This document shows, piece by piece, positions 32,869 through 43,051 of a stretch of 56,600 nucleotides of DNA. Source of the DNA: Conoideocrella luteorostrata. Taxonomy: Eukaryota; Ascomycota; Sordariomycetes; Hypocreales; Clavicipitaceae. Positions within the stretch are counted from its first letter, which is position 1, and every line of letters starts with the position of its first letter. The position numbers were made by a program, and so were the translations under genes. Location of the stretch: positions 1 through 56,600 of the forward strand of contig JASWJB010000293.1 in NCBI GenBank assembly GCA_032433595.1, written 5' to 3'. Under the pieces are notes generated by a model. The model was not told the DNA's origin and did not search any database. It worked only from the letters and a program-made list of their open reading frames with translations.

Positions 32869-33021
32869 GAGGTGGGGGAAGGAGCTGCTCGTTACTGCAA
32901 ATCATTCAGTCAGAGGACGAATAAGACCTTTCGAACGATCATCCTTGTGCGCGATTCCTGTGCCGGAACTATGGAAGACGTTACAGGAGCTTGAGCACGA
33001 GCTCTCCAAGCTCTAGTTAAC

Positions 33022-33031
33022 TACGGAGTAC
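33022..33031. repeat. TACGGAGTAC element
   Basis: Single copy of the dispersed element, about 390 bp upstream of the Dsc4-like gene. Confidence 0.75.
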
Positions 33032-33418
33032 TGCTTCCTTTAGTTAGCCCACAAGAGCCCAAGTCCTCACCCAGCTAGCGCCAGTGACGGATTTAGTGTT
33101 GATCCACCGGGCGTCAATCGGCTCCCTACGTATTCTTGCCCCGGAGACACGCCAAGTTAGCGGCTACCGTGCCACCATGGCAAGCCGCCAGGTCACTACC
33201 AGACTAGGCACCGGAAACCGAGTATTGTGAGGGTTACGTCAACAACGTCGAAGCTAAACCATTCGCCGTCACATGCAGCATTCAAGCCGCATTCTCTCCA
33301 GAGATATCCTCGTAAACACGACATTTGCTTTTTCCATCCATGACTAGCATAGTTTGAGCTTGAGCTGCTTCAATGCAGAGCTTGCTCATGCGTCGCAGAT
33401 GACTTGCAAGAGGCGACT

Positions 33419-34628
33419 ATGAACCATGATTATGCGGATAGCTCGCCCGCTCCAGCACCCGACCACGACCCGTCTGCGCAACAATTAGACGACAATAGCA
33501 ATAACACGACATCCTCACCGACTCCCGTCGGTTCTGCCGCTGCAGGCAGAGACGCCGGCGCGGATGCTTATGGAGAATCTCCATCTCGCTCGCGGTCCCA
33601 ATCCCGGCGACGACGCAAGAAGAAGAGCAAAAAGGACCGCGATCCCGGGCTTGTTAAGAAACTCTCCTTTGTCACCCACCTGCTCAAGACCCTTGACCTG
33701 CTGGTATTTGCGGAACTAAGCGGGCTGTATTATATGGAGTATGATCTTCCTCTTCGTAGCCTGGCCTGAAGGAAGAGAGCTTCCCCATATGTGCGGTGCT
33801 AATTTCATTTACAGATGTTCCATGTTCCGATTTCTTCTGCGTGCTGTCGGACAATACATGTATCTTACGCCAAAAGATGAAAGCTTTCCGTTTCTTATGC
33901 CCGCCGGTCGAGTTCACGCTCTACTCGTTGTCATTCCAAATTTCATATGCATCTTGTTACACCTCTTCACCTCCCTGTCTCGCGGACCCGACTTCCATCG
34001 TGGCTACCAACATGGTGGACTCATTATCGACTTTGTTGGTCAAAGACCTGCGACATCCAGATTATATTATTTATTAGCCGACTTAGCGATACTGGTTATT
34101 CAGTGTCTCATGCTTACGGTACACACGCAACGAGAGCAGCTTCGAGTCGTTCTGAAGACGTTTCGGCCGATATTGCCCGAGCTTGCGGAAGATATGGAGG
34201 CTGCCGTGCATTCCGCACAAGATTTGGATGCCGAAGAGAGAGGGGTCTCGCTGCACGCCGTTGATAGTACGGCCACTGCTACGAATGCTTTCGCTTTCGA
34301 TGAGAACGGTGGTATTGAAATGCGAGAGATGAACAGGTCGCTTGAAACAGGTGAAGGTGGTCAGCAATACGGTGAAGCAGATTCATTACTTCACCGGAGC
34401 GCGAGTGAAGACTCTCCCAGGGCTCATTTGTCTGACGTAATGAGCTCGGGCAATGCCGTGCTTGGCAATTACTACATCATACAATCCGTGCTGTCGGCGG
34501 CTGGGGATCTAGAACGCTCAGCTGTTCACTCATTACGTACGATAGGCTATGGAGCGACATTAGCCACCTTACAAGCTAGACGACGGACAGCCATGATGCA
34601 GTCTACTACTTTACGACCGAATATATAG
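33419..34628 (+). CDS. DUF1746 membrane protein, Dsc4-like ubiquitin ligase subunit
   Basis: This is a probable subunit of the Golgi/ER Dsc E3 ubiquitin ligase complex, which in fission yeast processes the SREBP homologue. Exons are 33419-33738 and 33815-34628, giving 377 aa. The N-terminus is hydrophilic, with an Arg/Ser/Lys-rich stretch (SRSRSQSRRRRKKKSKKDRD). The DUF1746 region follows: VKKLSFVTHLLKTLDLLVFA, then ELSGLYYMECSMFRFLLRAV across the splice, then membrane segments ALLVVIPNFICILLHLFTSL and YYLLADLAILVIQCLMLTVH. The C-terminal half is acidic and soluble. The start was taken as the first ATG of the open frame. The link to Dsc4 rests on the DUF1746 assignment from memory. It is convergent with RCL1, with stops about 100 bp apart. 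Confidence 0.8.
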
Positions 34629-34728
34629 ACCTGGAGTATGTTGTTAAAAGTTCGTTTAACCCGCGTTTTGTCACAACCCGTTCCAGACATAAATTCATGA
34701 CGTTTAGCAAATTATGCCTTGCAGACAT

Positions 34729-35940
34729 TTACGCTATCTTCCTTCCTACATTGCCAACGCCGGTGCCTTTTACTGAAATGACAATCTCCCCTGACTCGTC
34801 CCCCACGTCCCTCAAACCCCAACTACTGGCACCAAAGGTCTTCAAATCCCTCGCCAGCGAAATGGTGTCCTCTGTCGCCAATACATCCTTTCCTATCCTT
34901 AACCGACCAACATCTTCCGAGCCCATTGCCATAAGAATCAACACAGCACTTGCTGAAATCTGCGTAACGCATCCACCCGCCGCAATGCCCTCCAATAGTT
35001 GATATGCACACCTCTTTCCAATATCCTCTGGAACTATACCTCCGGAAGGAGGTACTACCACATCTGCAGAGTATAAAACACCAACAGCACTAGACTCGGC
35101 GACAAGGCTCAGCCCAAACCCAATTCCAAGACGACGCTTACTTCCTGCCTTGTCACCGATAGGTACCAAGGGTGCTTGATCGTACTGAGCCGCAACATGG
35201 ATGTCCGAAACAAGAGGGTTGAGGATCTCGCGCGCAGAATGGATCATACGACTATTATTTGAGGCTGACACACCCGTGCTATAAGCGACACCTCTTATTC
35301 TCTTTATTCTGCCGGGCCCGCGATTTAAATGAAGCGTCTTCGGTAGTCGGACTTGACTTGCGAACCGGAGCTCCACGCATCCACCGCCGCCTTTACCTCC
35401 TGGTCCCGCGCAGGATCTTTGCAGAACCCTCAGTTCGATTCTGACCGGCGGGATACCGAAAAGGGCAAAGAGTGGGAGGATGGCGGTTCGGAAGGTGTCG
35501 ACTGATACGTCACCGGTTTCTGTGGCGGACGTGATGACGCCTGCTCCAGAGAAGCGTACATTCATGTGTGCTTTTGAGAAGGGCGCCAGAAGGCATAGAG
35601 GGAGGAGGAAGTATGTGATGCCTCTGGTGCATGTGTCGGAGATCCTGTGCTCGATGACATCTCCGTCCACTGCGCCTTGGCCGGCGATTGCGCCGGTAAT
35701 GAGGCCGGGGTGGAATGTGATGGTTGTGCCAGTGTATGAAATTTGCATGGAGCTGCCATTGGTAACAGCCTCGAGGAGTCGGAGGAACGAAATCTCATGG
35801 GAGGCGAGACCTGGGTTCGTGGGTGAGGTGCTTCGGATCTTGGAGATGTGCACTGGTCGGCCAGTCAGAGTCGAGATGGTGAGCCGCCGTGTAAACGAGC
35901 GATGGCCCGTAAACCGTAGATAGTCCGGAGGGTTGGTCAT
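34729..35940 (-). CDS. RCL1: Rcl1, pre-rRNA processing protein (RNA 3'-phosphate cyclase-like)
   Basis: This is a nucleolar protein of the SSU processome required for 18S rRNA maturation; it is related to RNA 3'-terminal phosphate cyclase but lacks cyclase activity in yeast. A single exon encodes 403 aa. The start YLRFTGHRSFTRRLTISTLT gives the family N-terminus. PGLASHEISFLRLLEAVTNG, VIEHRISDTCTRGITYFLLP and GGGGCVELRFASQVRLP follow, then IKRIRGVAYSTGVSASNNSR and DIHVAAQYDQA. The C-terminal SGGIVPEDIGKRCAYQLLEG and GGCVTQISASAVLILMAMG are diagnostic of the fold. The cyclase catalytic histidine is not evident, as expected for Rcl1. It is divergent from the PPR gene, with 319 bp between the starts. 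Confidence 0.94.
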   Translation of the reverse strand: MTNPPDYLRFTGHRSFTRRLTISTLTGRPVHISKIRSTSPTNPGLASHEISFLRLLEAVTNGSSMQISYTGTTITFHPGLITGAIAGQGAVDGDVIEHRISDTCTRGITYFLLPLCLLAPFSKAHMNVRFSGAGVITSATETGDVSVDTFRTAILPLFALFGIPPVRIELRVLQRSCAGPGGKGGGGCVELRFASQVRLPKTLHLNRGPGRIKRIRGVAYSTGVSASNNSRMIHSAREILNPLVSDIHVAAQYDQAPLVPIGDKAGSKRRLGIGFGLSLVAESSAVGVLYSADVVVPPSGGIVPEDIGKRCAYQLLEGIAAGGCVTQISASAVLILMAMGSEDVGRLRIGKDVLATEDTISLARDLKTFGASSWGLRDVGDESGEIVISVKGTGVGNVGRKIA

Positions 35941-36259
35941 TGCGCTTTATTTTTTATCGTCCTTTTGTAGTATTAGTTCTACAATGATAGAGTGTCTCGT
36001 TTCCGATGTGTGCAACAGTCATGATGTTGTCGCAAAGATCGTGTAAGGAAAATTATATTTCTGCCCCTAAGTGGGTCTCCGTCGTGACACTGGAACGGCA
36101 GGCGGTGAACTAAAGATAGAACAATTTGGCCGACGTTTGGTGTTATCGATAAGAGACCTGCCTAACAACTGGTCCCTACGGAATACTCAAGGGGCATTGA
36201 AACGCTCTCAAGAGTTTCCCAATAGCCAACCCATACAGTCAGCATAACTCTGGGAAGTT
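35941..36259. promoter_or_regulatory. Divergent promoter shared by RCL1 and the PPR gene
   Basis: 319 bp separate the two start codons. No TATA box or known element was pinned down. One gene makes a ribosome-assembly factor and the other a mitochondrial RNA factor, so shared control is plausible but unproven. Confidence 0.5.
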
Positions 36260-38737
36260 ATGCCTTGCAGGCCACTTATTCTCGATCTAGGAAGCCGGAA
36301 TGGCCGAATATGTCGATCATGTCTGCTTGCCATCTGGCAAAAGGCAGTGCAGCCGAGAATGGCTTCGTATAGCTCACAAGCTGCATCTTCAGGAACAAAA
36401 TTACGAGCACGATCTCGAAACAGCGCATTCATCACAAGGGGACCAAGCAAGTCAGAATTAGGCCAGTATCTGCAAGGGCTCAAAGATCTACAACAACAAA
36501 AACCCCCGAACTCAGACGAAGAAAATGGCAGTTTTTCTGTGCGGTTCTTTGAGCAGGACGAACATAAACGGAGCGAGCTGCCGGACGATGACGCATTCGG
36601 AGATTCTGTCGGGAAACTTGACGGATCTGAGTTGAAGGAGGCGCTCCGAGATATACAAGCAAACTTGGGTTCTAAGGAGGAACAAGATTCATTTCATGCT
36701 GTGTTGCGTGAAGTCGGCGGCGATATGAGTCATGTCAGGTCGGCAAAGGACCTCGAGAAGATGATGGAAAGGATGGATATATACACCAAAACAATAGATG
36801 CCGAAATCGAGAGCGCCGGCTCAAATTTACCCCAGGACGTCTTGGACGAGCTGCGGAGGGACTTGCCCGACCTACCTCTCACTGACGACGGTTTCAAGCC
36901 GCGAACCACCATTCCACAGATCCCTGAGAAACCATGGACGCTAAATCAACGAAAGAAAATCAACAGACTAAACTTGGTTTTGTCAAGGGCCTTCCGCGAA
37001 TCTCATCGTCAGCCTAGGCTCACCAAAAACACTGTATCGACAGTGTATAAGACATATCATGCGGCGAGGATCACACTAGCACGAGCATGGAACAACGTCC
37101 CTATTGATGTATGGGATTTCCTATGGGCTGTGTTGTCTTCTGTGGAGTCTATTAATATTCATCGATTAGCACATATCGCCATGTTGTCGAGAGACATGAG
37201 CGAAGCTAGAGTAACCTTGAACCCGTCACAGCAGCTCCTCACAATTGAGGCTGTGTTTGTGGATGGATGGGAACTGAAAGCTATTGAAAACTGGAAGCGG
37301 TGCGTTAGCACTCTGGGAGATGAAAAGGCTGAAACATTCCAAGACTACTGGGAACTTGGTGTGCGCATATTCTGCCGAGTCGGCGATGTGAACCAGGCCG
37401 AGCGAGCTGTGGACAAACTTTTTGGCAAGGGCATGGACCCGCGTATCTTGATGCCCCTTATCCGGACGTTTTCGGAGCAAGCAACGCCAGAGAGTCAAGA
37501 GCGGGCGTGGGACGCATACCGCCGAATGCGTGACCTACTCGGAAAGGATATAAAACTCTCGGATTACGACCAGGTCATATCATACTTTTTAACGACAAAC
37601 CAGACGGAGAATGCCCTATACGCATTCGTGGATATGATGAGTGACGGGGAAATCGATCTAAAGAAGCAGAAATACATGCCTTCGGTCGTTGCAAACAAGT
37701 TCTTCTTAGGCAAGTGGCTGAAGCGACTCATCGGCGCTGGCGACTTGGATGGAGCATTTAATGTTGTGGAATTCATGCGGAACAAAGGTGTAGACGCATC
37801 TCCAATTCATCTCAATGGCCTTATTGGAGCGTGGCAGAGATCTGGAGGCGCCAGCTATCTTGAACGGTCGGACAAGCTCGCGTGGGATATGATTGAATCC
37901 CGAATTCAGTTCGTCAGATCAAGGAATCCCGATCATGTTGCCTCACAGGCAAGTCCGCAATCTGCAGATTCACCATGGCCTCGAGCAACACTAGAGACAT
38001 TCTCCCTTATGGCAGAAAACTATCGAATACGCGATTTACATGCCCGCATGGAAGCGCTTTGGGGTGCATTCCGTGATGCTGAAATCAGTCCCGACGCATT
38101 CATGATGAACCAGCTTCTAGAGTCATATCTCCAGGCAGGTCAGCCCAAGGAGGCCCTCTCCCTCTACCAATCGCTCGTAACAGAACGAGGCATCTCTCCC
38201 GATCCGTATACATATAGCGCCCTCTGGAAAACCCTCGGAATAAATCGTCTCCACATCATTTCACCCGAATCCATCTCAAGTGAAATCGACAACACGCGCA
38301 AACTGTTTTTCGAAACTGTCAAGTTCAAATCCGCTTTTGAACCAGAAGGCATGGACGGACAGCTCGCTCGCAAAATTCTCCACACATTCCGCCGTCTTAA
38401 AGACATGACGGGCTTCGTCGTTGCTCTCACCTCTCTTAAGGAAATCTTTGGGTTCACTCCCCCGGAAACACTAGCCATGGAACTCGTGCTTGGTACGACG
38501 AAATTGCTATGGGATAATCCTTCTCAAAGAAAGCGGTTGATTCTTGCGAAGCGCACAATGGACCAGGAGTTGTTAGCGTGGGTGCAGGGCGATGTTGATA
38601 AATTAGATGGTCTGGAGAGGCGGGATGCACTGTACGAGTATGTTCAGAACAAGTATTGGCCAGGTGTGGGAGATGACGAGATGAGGGAAGTGATGAGGCA
38701 GATGGGGGTGGATAAATTGTTGGGACCAAAGGAGTGA
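36260..38737 (+). CDS. Mitochondrial pentatricopeptide repeat protein
   Basis: This is a predicted mitochondrial RNA-binding protein of the PPR class. A single exon encodes 825 aa. The first 60 residues are rich in Arg, Ser and Ala and nearly free of acidic residues (for example NGRICRSCLLAIWQKAVQPR), as in a presequence. Helical repeats of about 35 residues run from about 380 to 660: FCRVGDVNQAERAVDKLF, LIGAGDLDGAFNVVEFMRNK, and SPDAFMMNQLLESYLQAGQP with KEALSLYQSL. The middle is Asp/Glu-rich and may be a coiled coil. Fungal proteins of this architecture act in processing or translation of specific mitochondrial mRNAs; which one cannot be told from this sequence. A later ATG at residue 34 (MASYSSQ) is possible but would lose most of the presequence. 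Confidence 0.82.
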   Translation: MPCRPLILDLGSRNGRICRSCLLAIWQKAVQPRMASYSSQAASSGTKLRARSRNSAFITRGPSKSELGQYLQGLKDLQQQKPPNSDEENGSFSVRFFEQDEHKRSELPDDDAFGDSVGKLDGSELKEALRDIQANLGSKEEQDSFHAVLREVGGDMSHVRSAKDLEKMMERMDIYTKTIDAEIESAGSNLPQDVLDELRRDLPDLPLTDDGFKPRTTIPQIPEKPWTLNQRKKINRLNLVLSRAFRESHRQPRLTKNTVSTVYKTYHAARITLARAWNNVPIDVWDFLWAVLSSVESINIHRLAHIAMLSRDMSEARVTLNPSQQLLTIEAVFVDGWELKAIENWKRCVSTLGDEKAETFQDYWELGVRIFCRVGDVNQAERAVDKLFGKGMDPRILMPLIRTFSEQATPESQERAWDAYRRMRDLLGKDIKLSDYDQVISYFLTTNQTENALYAFVDMMSDGEIDLKKQKYMPSVVANKFFLGKWLKRLIGAGDLDGAFNVVEFMRNKGVDASPIHLNGLIGAWQRSGGASYLERSDKLAWDMIESRIQFVRSRNPDHVASQASPQSADSPWPRATLETFSLMAENYRIRDLHARMEALWGAFRDAEISPDAFMMNQLLESYLQAGQPKEALSLYQSLVTERGISPDPYTYSALWKTLGINRLHIISPESISSEIDNTRKLFFETVKFKSAFEPEGMDGQLARKILHTFRRLKDMTGFVVALTSLKEIFGFTPPETLAMELVLGTTKLLWDNPSQRKRLILAKRTMDQELLAWVQGDVDKLDGLERRDALYEYVQNKYWPGVGDDEMREVMRQMGVDKLLGPKE

Positions 38738-39346
38738 CTGGTCTGAATGGACGAGGTATTGTATATGATAGGGGGCGCCCAATACAAACGTGCATTTACC
38801 GTGTACTATATAGCATCATCTGGAGAGCGTTACTACTAGCCCTGCACAATGATAATCCTCATACAATGAGATATCCACTTCGTATTTAACTAGGCCACTC
38901 ATAACCTCATAACTTAGTATAGAGAAACAGTAGAAGTCATGAATGTAACATGGTACTATTTGATGAACCATCCGAGGACCGTGAGTGTCTCAAAACAAGA
39001 ATCGGACAGAGTGGTGTTGTGAATTTTGCATCACTAGATCCATCCCCAACTCCAACGCTATGCATTACCAAAATATCAACCTTTTTTCGTCGCTCGCTGC
39101 ACCTGCACTTGATTAAACTTGTCGGAAGGGGTCCCATGGACAACTTTGTTCGCTGTCTCTTTCACCACACACCACCTATCCCATCTCTCTTCCAGGTCAC
39201 CTGAGCGACGCGATGTCAGGCATCTTAAACATCTCAACGCACTCCGCTACTGATACAGCCTCATCCCCCGAAATAGTACGGGAGCTCTCGGTGGCCACGC
39301 TTTCGTCAGCAGAAGTGGGTGGTCCTTTTGACAAAAAATGCTTCTC
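38738..39346. other. Convergent intergenic region, nothing recognised
   Basis: Downstream region shared by the PPR gene (+) and the TAF3-like gene (-). The 84-codon frame at 38950-39204 has no recognisable product. Confidence 0.5.
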
Positions 39347-40125
39347 CTAAGAAAGGTCCATGTCATCTTCAACATCGCCAAGCCTGCTTCCGACCGAACT
39401 AAGGCCCGAGCTGGGCGTCGGTGAGCCACGGTCATGGCCCTCCTCGCCATTGACATTTGCTTGATCTGGCTCTTCGGGGAACGAACTTCGCTGCTTGATC
39501 CATTCCTGTATGCTGGTGATGGATCCGCCCTCTATGAGTCGTTCGCCAACAGTGTCAACAGGCCTTCCAATCACAGTGCCGTTCCATTTGCTCTCTTCGG
39601 CTCCCTTGGAGTGCTTCTTCATGAGAGCTACGTGAGTTGTAGTTAGCATCGATTGAAGCGAGGCAATGTTGAATGGAGATATTTCAAAAGAAAGAAGAAA
39701 AGGAAGGGAAAGTAAGAGGAGTACGAACCACTCAGATAATCAGTTGTGCCAGTTTCGCCGTCCCCAATTCCCATCTCCATCAACTCTTTCATTCTCTCCC
39801 CTGAAAACCATTCGATGAACTCTTCGACTCCTCGTACATCTTCTTGCCCTAGCCACTCCTTCCCTGCAGCGCTCCTTTCCGGCTGCAGCGCGCCGAGCTG
39901 TTGCAGTGCCATTCTAACATCTACAATTGTGTAGTCTCCCGCATCGCCCTGGTTATGCGTTGCGTGCGAAGCAGTCGCCTGGCACAGAGCGAACAGATAG
40001 CGAGCTGCGATGTCGGTCAGTGAATCCACGACGGACGGTTTAGCGGAGTGATAGCCCGTAGCTCTGAGGATCTGGAGAATCGGAGGTCGTAGAAGAGCGT
40101 GGAAAAACGCCGAGTGCGACGTCAT
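39347..40125 (-). CDS. TAF3: TFIID subunit TAF3-like, histone-fold (BTP) protein
   Basis: This is a probable TFIID subunit that pairs with TAF10 through a histone fold. Minus-strand exons are 40125-39729 and 39627-39347, giving 225 aa. Residues about 3-80 form the bromodomain-associated (BTP) histone fold: HSAFFHALLRPPILQILRAT and SVVDSLTDIAARYLFALCQA. After it come RGVEEFIEWFSGERMKELME and, across the splice, DYLSALMKKHSKG. The C-terminus is acidic (SRLGDVEDDMDLS). The open frame extends 48 codons upstream to 40269, but MTSHSAFF at 40125 is adopted because the fold normally lies at the N-terminus. The intron has a GTTCGT donor, a GCTAAC branch site and a CGTAG acceptor. TAF8-type relatives share the fold, so the paralogue assignment is less sure than the fold. 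Confidence 0.82.
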
Positions 40126-40617
40126 GGCGACGAGGTGAGAATTTCTTGCAAGGGCGTTTCTGATGTTTGCAGGTTGGAGAGCTTGTACGGCTGCGGCGGC
40201 AACGCAACAACTCGTACCGACGGTGTCGCTGGCGTGGACCTCATCGGCTGGTTTGTAATAATATGGCACAGCGCATGTTCGACTGCGACGTTATCCGTGC
40301 TTTTAATCGTGTTAGTTGTGGGCTTGGTGCAAGCTGTCGCATTGGAGCTCTGCAGCTATGCGTTTGTAGTTCCAACAGGAGCTGGAAGGTACAGACAGTG
40401 TGTAACGCTGATTAATTGCACTACACACTGTACAGTCACCGTGTCATGCAGGCGCTCGGCGACGTCCATTGACGCGCTTGTCTTTCCGGTTTACTCCAAG
40501 TTTTAAAATTGTTTAAATTTTCTACCTGTCTGATATTCCTTGGTCGTAGCTCTTACACATAGCTTTTCCCAGTAAACTTCTTACCGAAACTCAGACTCAA
40601 ACGTACAGGGTAGTACT
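40126..40617. other. Short intergenic region
   Basis: It lies between the TAF3-like start (its promoter) and the DPP5 stop. No gene was recognised; open frames at 40099-40506 are on the opposite strand to both genes and lack domains. Confidence 0.5.
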
Positions 40618-43051
40618 CTATCCCGATTTCTTTGAATCAGCGATCCCACTGTATTTATTGATGAAGCCCAACACCTCCCTATGCCATACAAGCGAGTTCT
40701 CGGGCTTGATTGTCCACTAAATGACCAGTTTAGTCGCGCACATCATTTGTAATTTCTCAAACCGGGTATTTTCTTACGTGATTCTCATCGGGGAACACAA
40801 CAAGTTTGCTCGGAATCTTTCGCGCCTGCAGAACGTTGAACATAGCAAGGCCCTCGGATATAGGCAGCCTGTAATCCAGCTCGTTGTGCATGACCTTCCA
40901 AGATGCGTCAGTTGGGGAGAGGGAGGGGACGAACCTCGGATACAGTTCACGTACCAGCATTGGAGTCTCCCAGTTGCCGCAATGCAACGAAGGGTCCCAT
41001 TTAGCGTAGATGTCTCGGCTTTCCCACAACGTGCCGCCAAAATCGTGTTCTGGAAAGAACAGCTCCTCGGTTGACCATTGATTTTGAGTCGAAAAGACGC
41101 CATCATGGCACACAAGAGCCTTGAATTTTCGACCGAGAGGCTGGCCTTGGATCCAGTCTATCGAGCCATTAGTCGGTCGTCATCTTCCAGGACAGCAAAC
41201 GCCTGTAACATACTAATCATGTAACCTCCGTACGATGCTCCCAGCGCTACAGCCCGTGAAGTATCGATGTAATCCACATTCTTCTCTAGATGTTCAAAGC
41301 ACAGGACAAGGTCCTCATATGGATTTCCTCCCCAGTTGCACTTGATGGCGTCAGTGTGCTTCTGGCCATAACCAGTGCTGCCCGCTGGATTGGGGGCAAC
41401 TACAACATAGCCCTGCTCCGCGAAGAGGGCCGGGTTCCACCGTGTGCTCCAGTCGTCCATCCAAGCGCTCTGTGGGCCTCCATGAATAAAGAAGGCCAGA
41501 GGATACTTCTTTGAAGGGTCAAAATTGGATGGTTTCGTCACCATGGCGTGGACATCATATCCCATGGAGCCGCGATACCAAATATCATCCTTCATCGAGT
41601 CATTGAGGCCAAAAGTTTTGCCATTCTTGGAACTGGAAGACAATTCGGTAACAGATTTTGATGTGGGGTCCAGAATTGTGTACAAGGAATTCTCGATGCG
41701 AGACCTGGAGCTGATGAGCAAGGAAGGGCCAGCTCCAAGGAGTTTGGCATCGCCGATGGATCCCTCGCTATGGATTGGTGTTGGTAGCTCCTTGGCCGCG
41801 GCTGGAGAAGAGCGGAGTTTCCAGAGCACGACTCTTCCATGCTTCTCTGCGCCAACGTAGAGTTCCTTTTCATCATGGCTCCAGGTAATCCAATCAGGCT
41901 TCAAGTCCCAGCCTCCCTCGCCATCGCTAGTTTCATAGAACTCATTAACCTTGCTAAGGTCATTGACGTCGGGAATGAGTAGCAAGCGGGGCTTGTCTGC
42001 CTCGTACTGAATGTGCTTCATCCGGGCAAACGCGATTTTCTTGCCGTCCTTATTAAACGTCGGAGCAATGCTGTAGCCTTCCAGCTTGCCAGTCTTAACG
42101 ATCTGAGGAGCAGCAGGTTTCTCGACAAAGGATTTCATGGGGACGTAGTACAAGTCGGTCTTTGTATATCTCGCAGGGTTGATCTTGGGGTCCTTGGCGA
42201 CAAAGCAAATGCCCTGTGTGGACAGATCATAATCTCCAATACCACCAAAGGGAGGCACAGGAGACTTCAGACCCGTGCCCGCAAGGAGGTTCGTCAAACC
42301 GGGACTTTCGAGAGTCCACTTGCCATCAATCTTGGTCAATTGGCCATACCATATCGAGTTCTCGTTGGCAGTGCCCCAAGTATCCCAATGGCGAACAAAC
42401 AGAGACGTATAAATCTTGGCTGAGTCGCGCGACTTCTGGTCGGCCGGAGGCCAGTAGAGCTCACCCTTTGGAGTAGTCAGTCCGGTAAAGCAGATGGCCA
42501 CCTTTCCGTTGGAAAGAACCTTTGTCTTGGGGTTCGAAATGCTCCCAGCCAGATAATGAATCATTTGGGGCCTGCGTTAAGGAAGGGGTCAGCTCAATTG
42601 CCGAACAATGATAAGGGAACATGTTTGGGAGGGTATATTGTATTCAAATCGTACTCTGAGCTATCCAGCACACGCTGGGTCATAATCATGGTACACCCAT
42701 TGTCACCAGCCTTGAGATACAATAGCTCTGTTTCGCCAATCCAAACGGGATCGCCCGCGTCAGAGTCCTCGGAAACAAGATGGGAAGTGCGCTCCTTGAT
42801 GTTCAAGACGCGGATCTGAGTCGACTTGACGTGTTTCTCGAAGGAATAGACAGTAGCCTGGGAGAGCTTTCAGTCATTATCGTATTGTGTGACAGCACTG
42901 TTCTGAGGCATACACATCACAACATATAAGCCTCTGCATGCAGACTTACAGTGTAAAGTACCAGCTCGCCACTTGAGTTGGGAACACCCCCCGAGCGGCG
43001 CGGGGCAGAAAGGAGCACTTCGGGAGTGAAGCGAGTAGCGTGGACAGTCAT
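40618..43051 (-). CDS. Dipeptidyl-peptidase 5-type serine peptidase (S9 family), probably cytosolic
   Basis: This is a prolyl-oligopeptidase-clan peptidase that removes dipeptides. Minus-strand exons are 43051-42950, 42857-42655, 42571-41214, 41157-40955, 40894-40778 and 40716-40618, giving 693 aa, the usual length. The N-terminal beta-propeller begins [20 protein letters not shown]. The alpha/beta-hydrolase part has [11 protein letters not shown], the nucleophile motif [10 protein letters not shown], the Asp in [13 protein letters not shown], and the His in [12 protein letters not shown]; the whole triad is present only after splicing. It lacks a signal peptide, unlike secreted DPP V. The 60-bp intron (40895-40954) has no in-frame stop. 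The exon 2-3 junction uses a GTACGA donor and is the least certain; it restores frame into [10 protein letters not shown]. Confidence 0.9.

Larger units (their letters stand above)
29813..33418. other. Gene-poor block with gene fragments
   Basis: About 3.6 kb in which no intact conserved gene was recognised. It holds a decayed ORF (30361-30700), an ATP synthase alpha fragment (31179-31339), a cysteine-rich ORF (32635-32868) and a palindrome element (33022-33031). The remaining frames are short and overlap on both strands. Confidence 0.5.
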
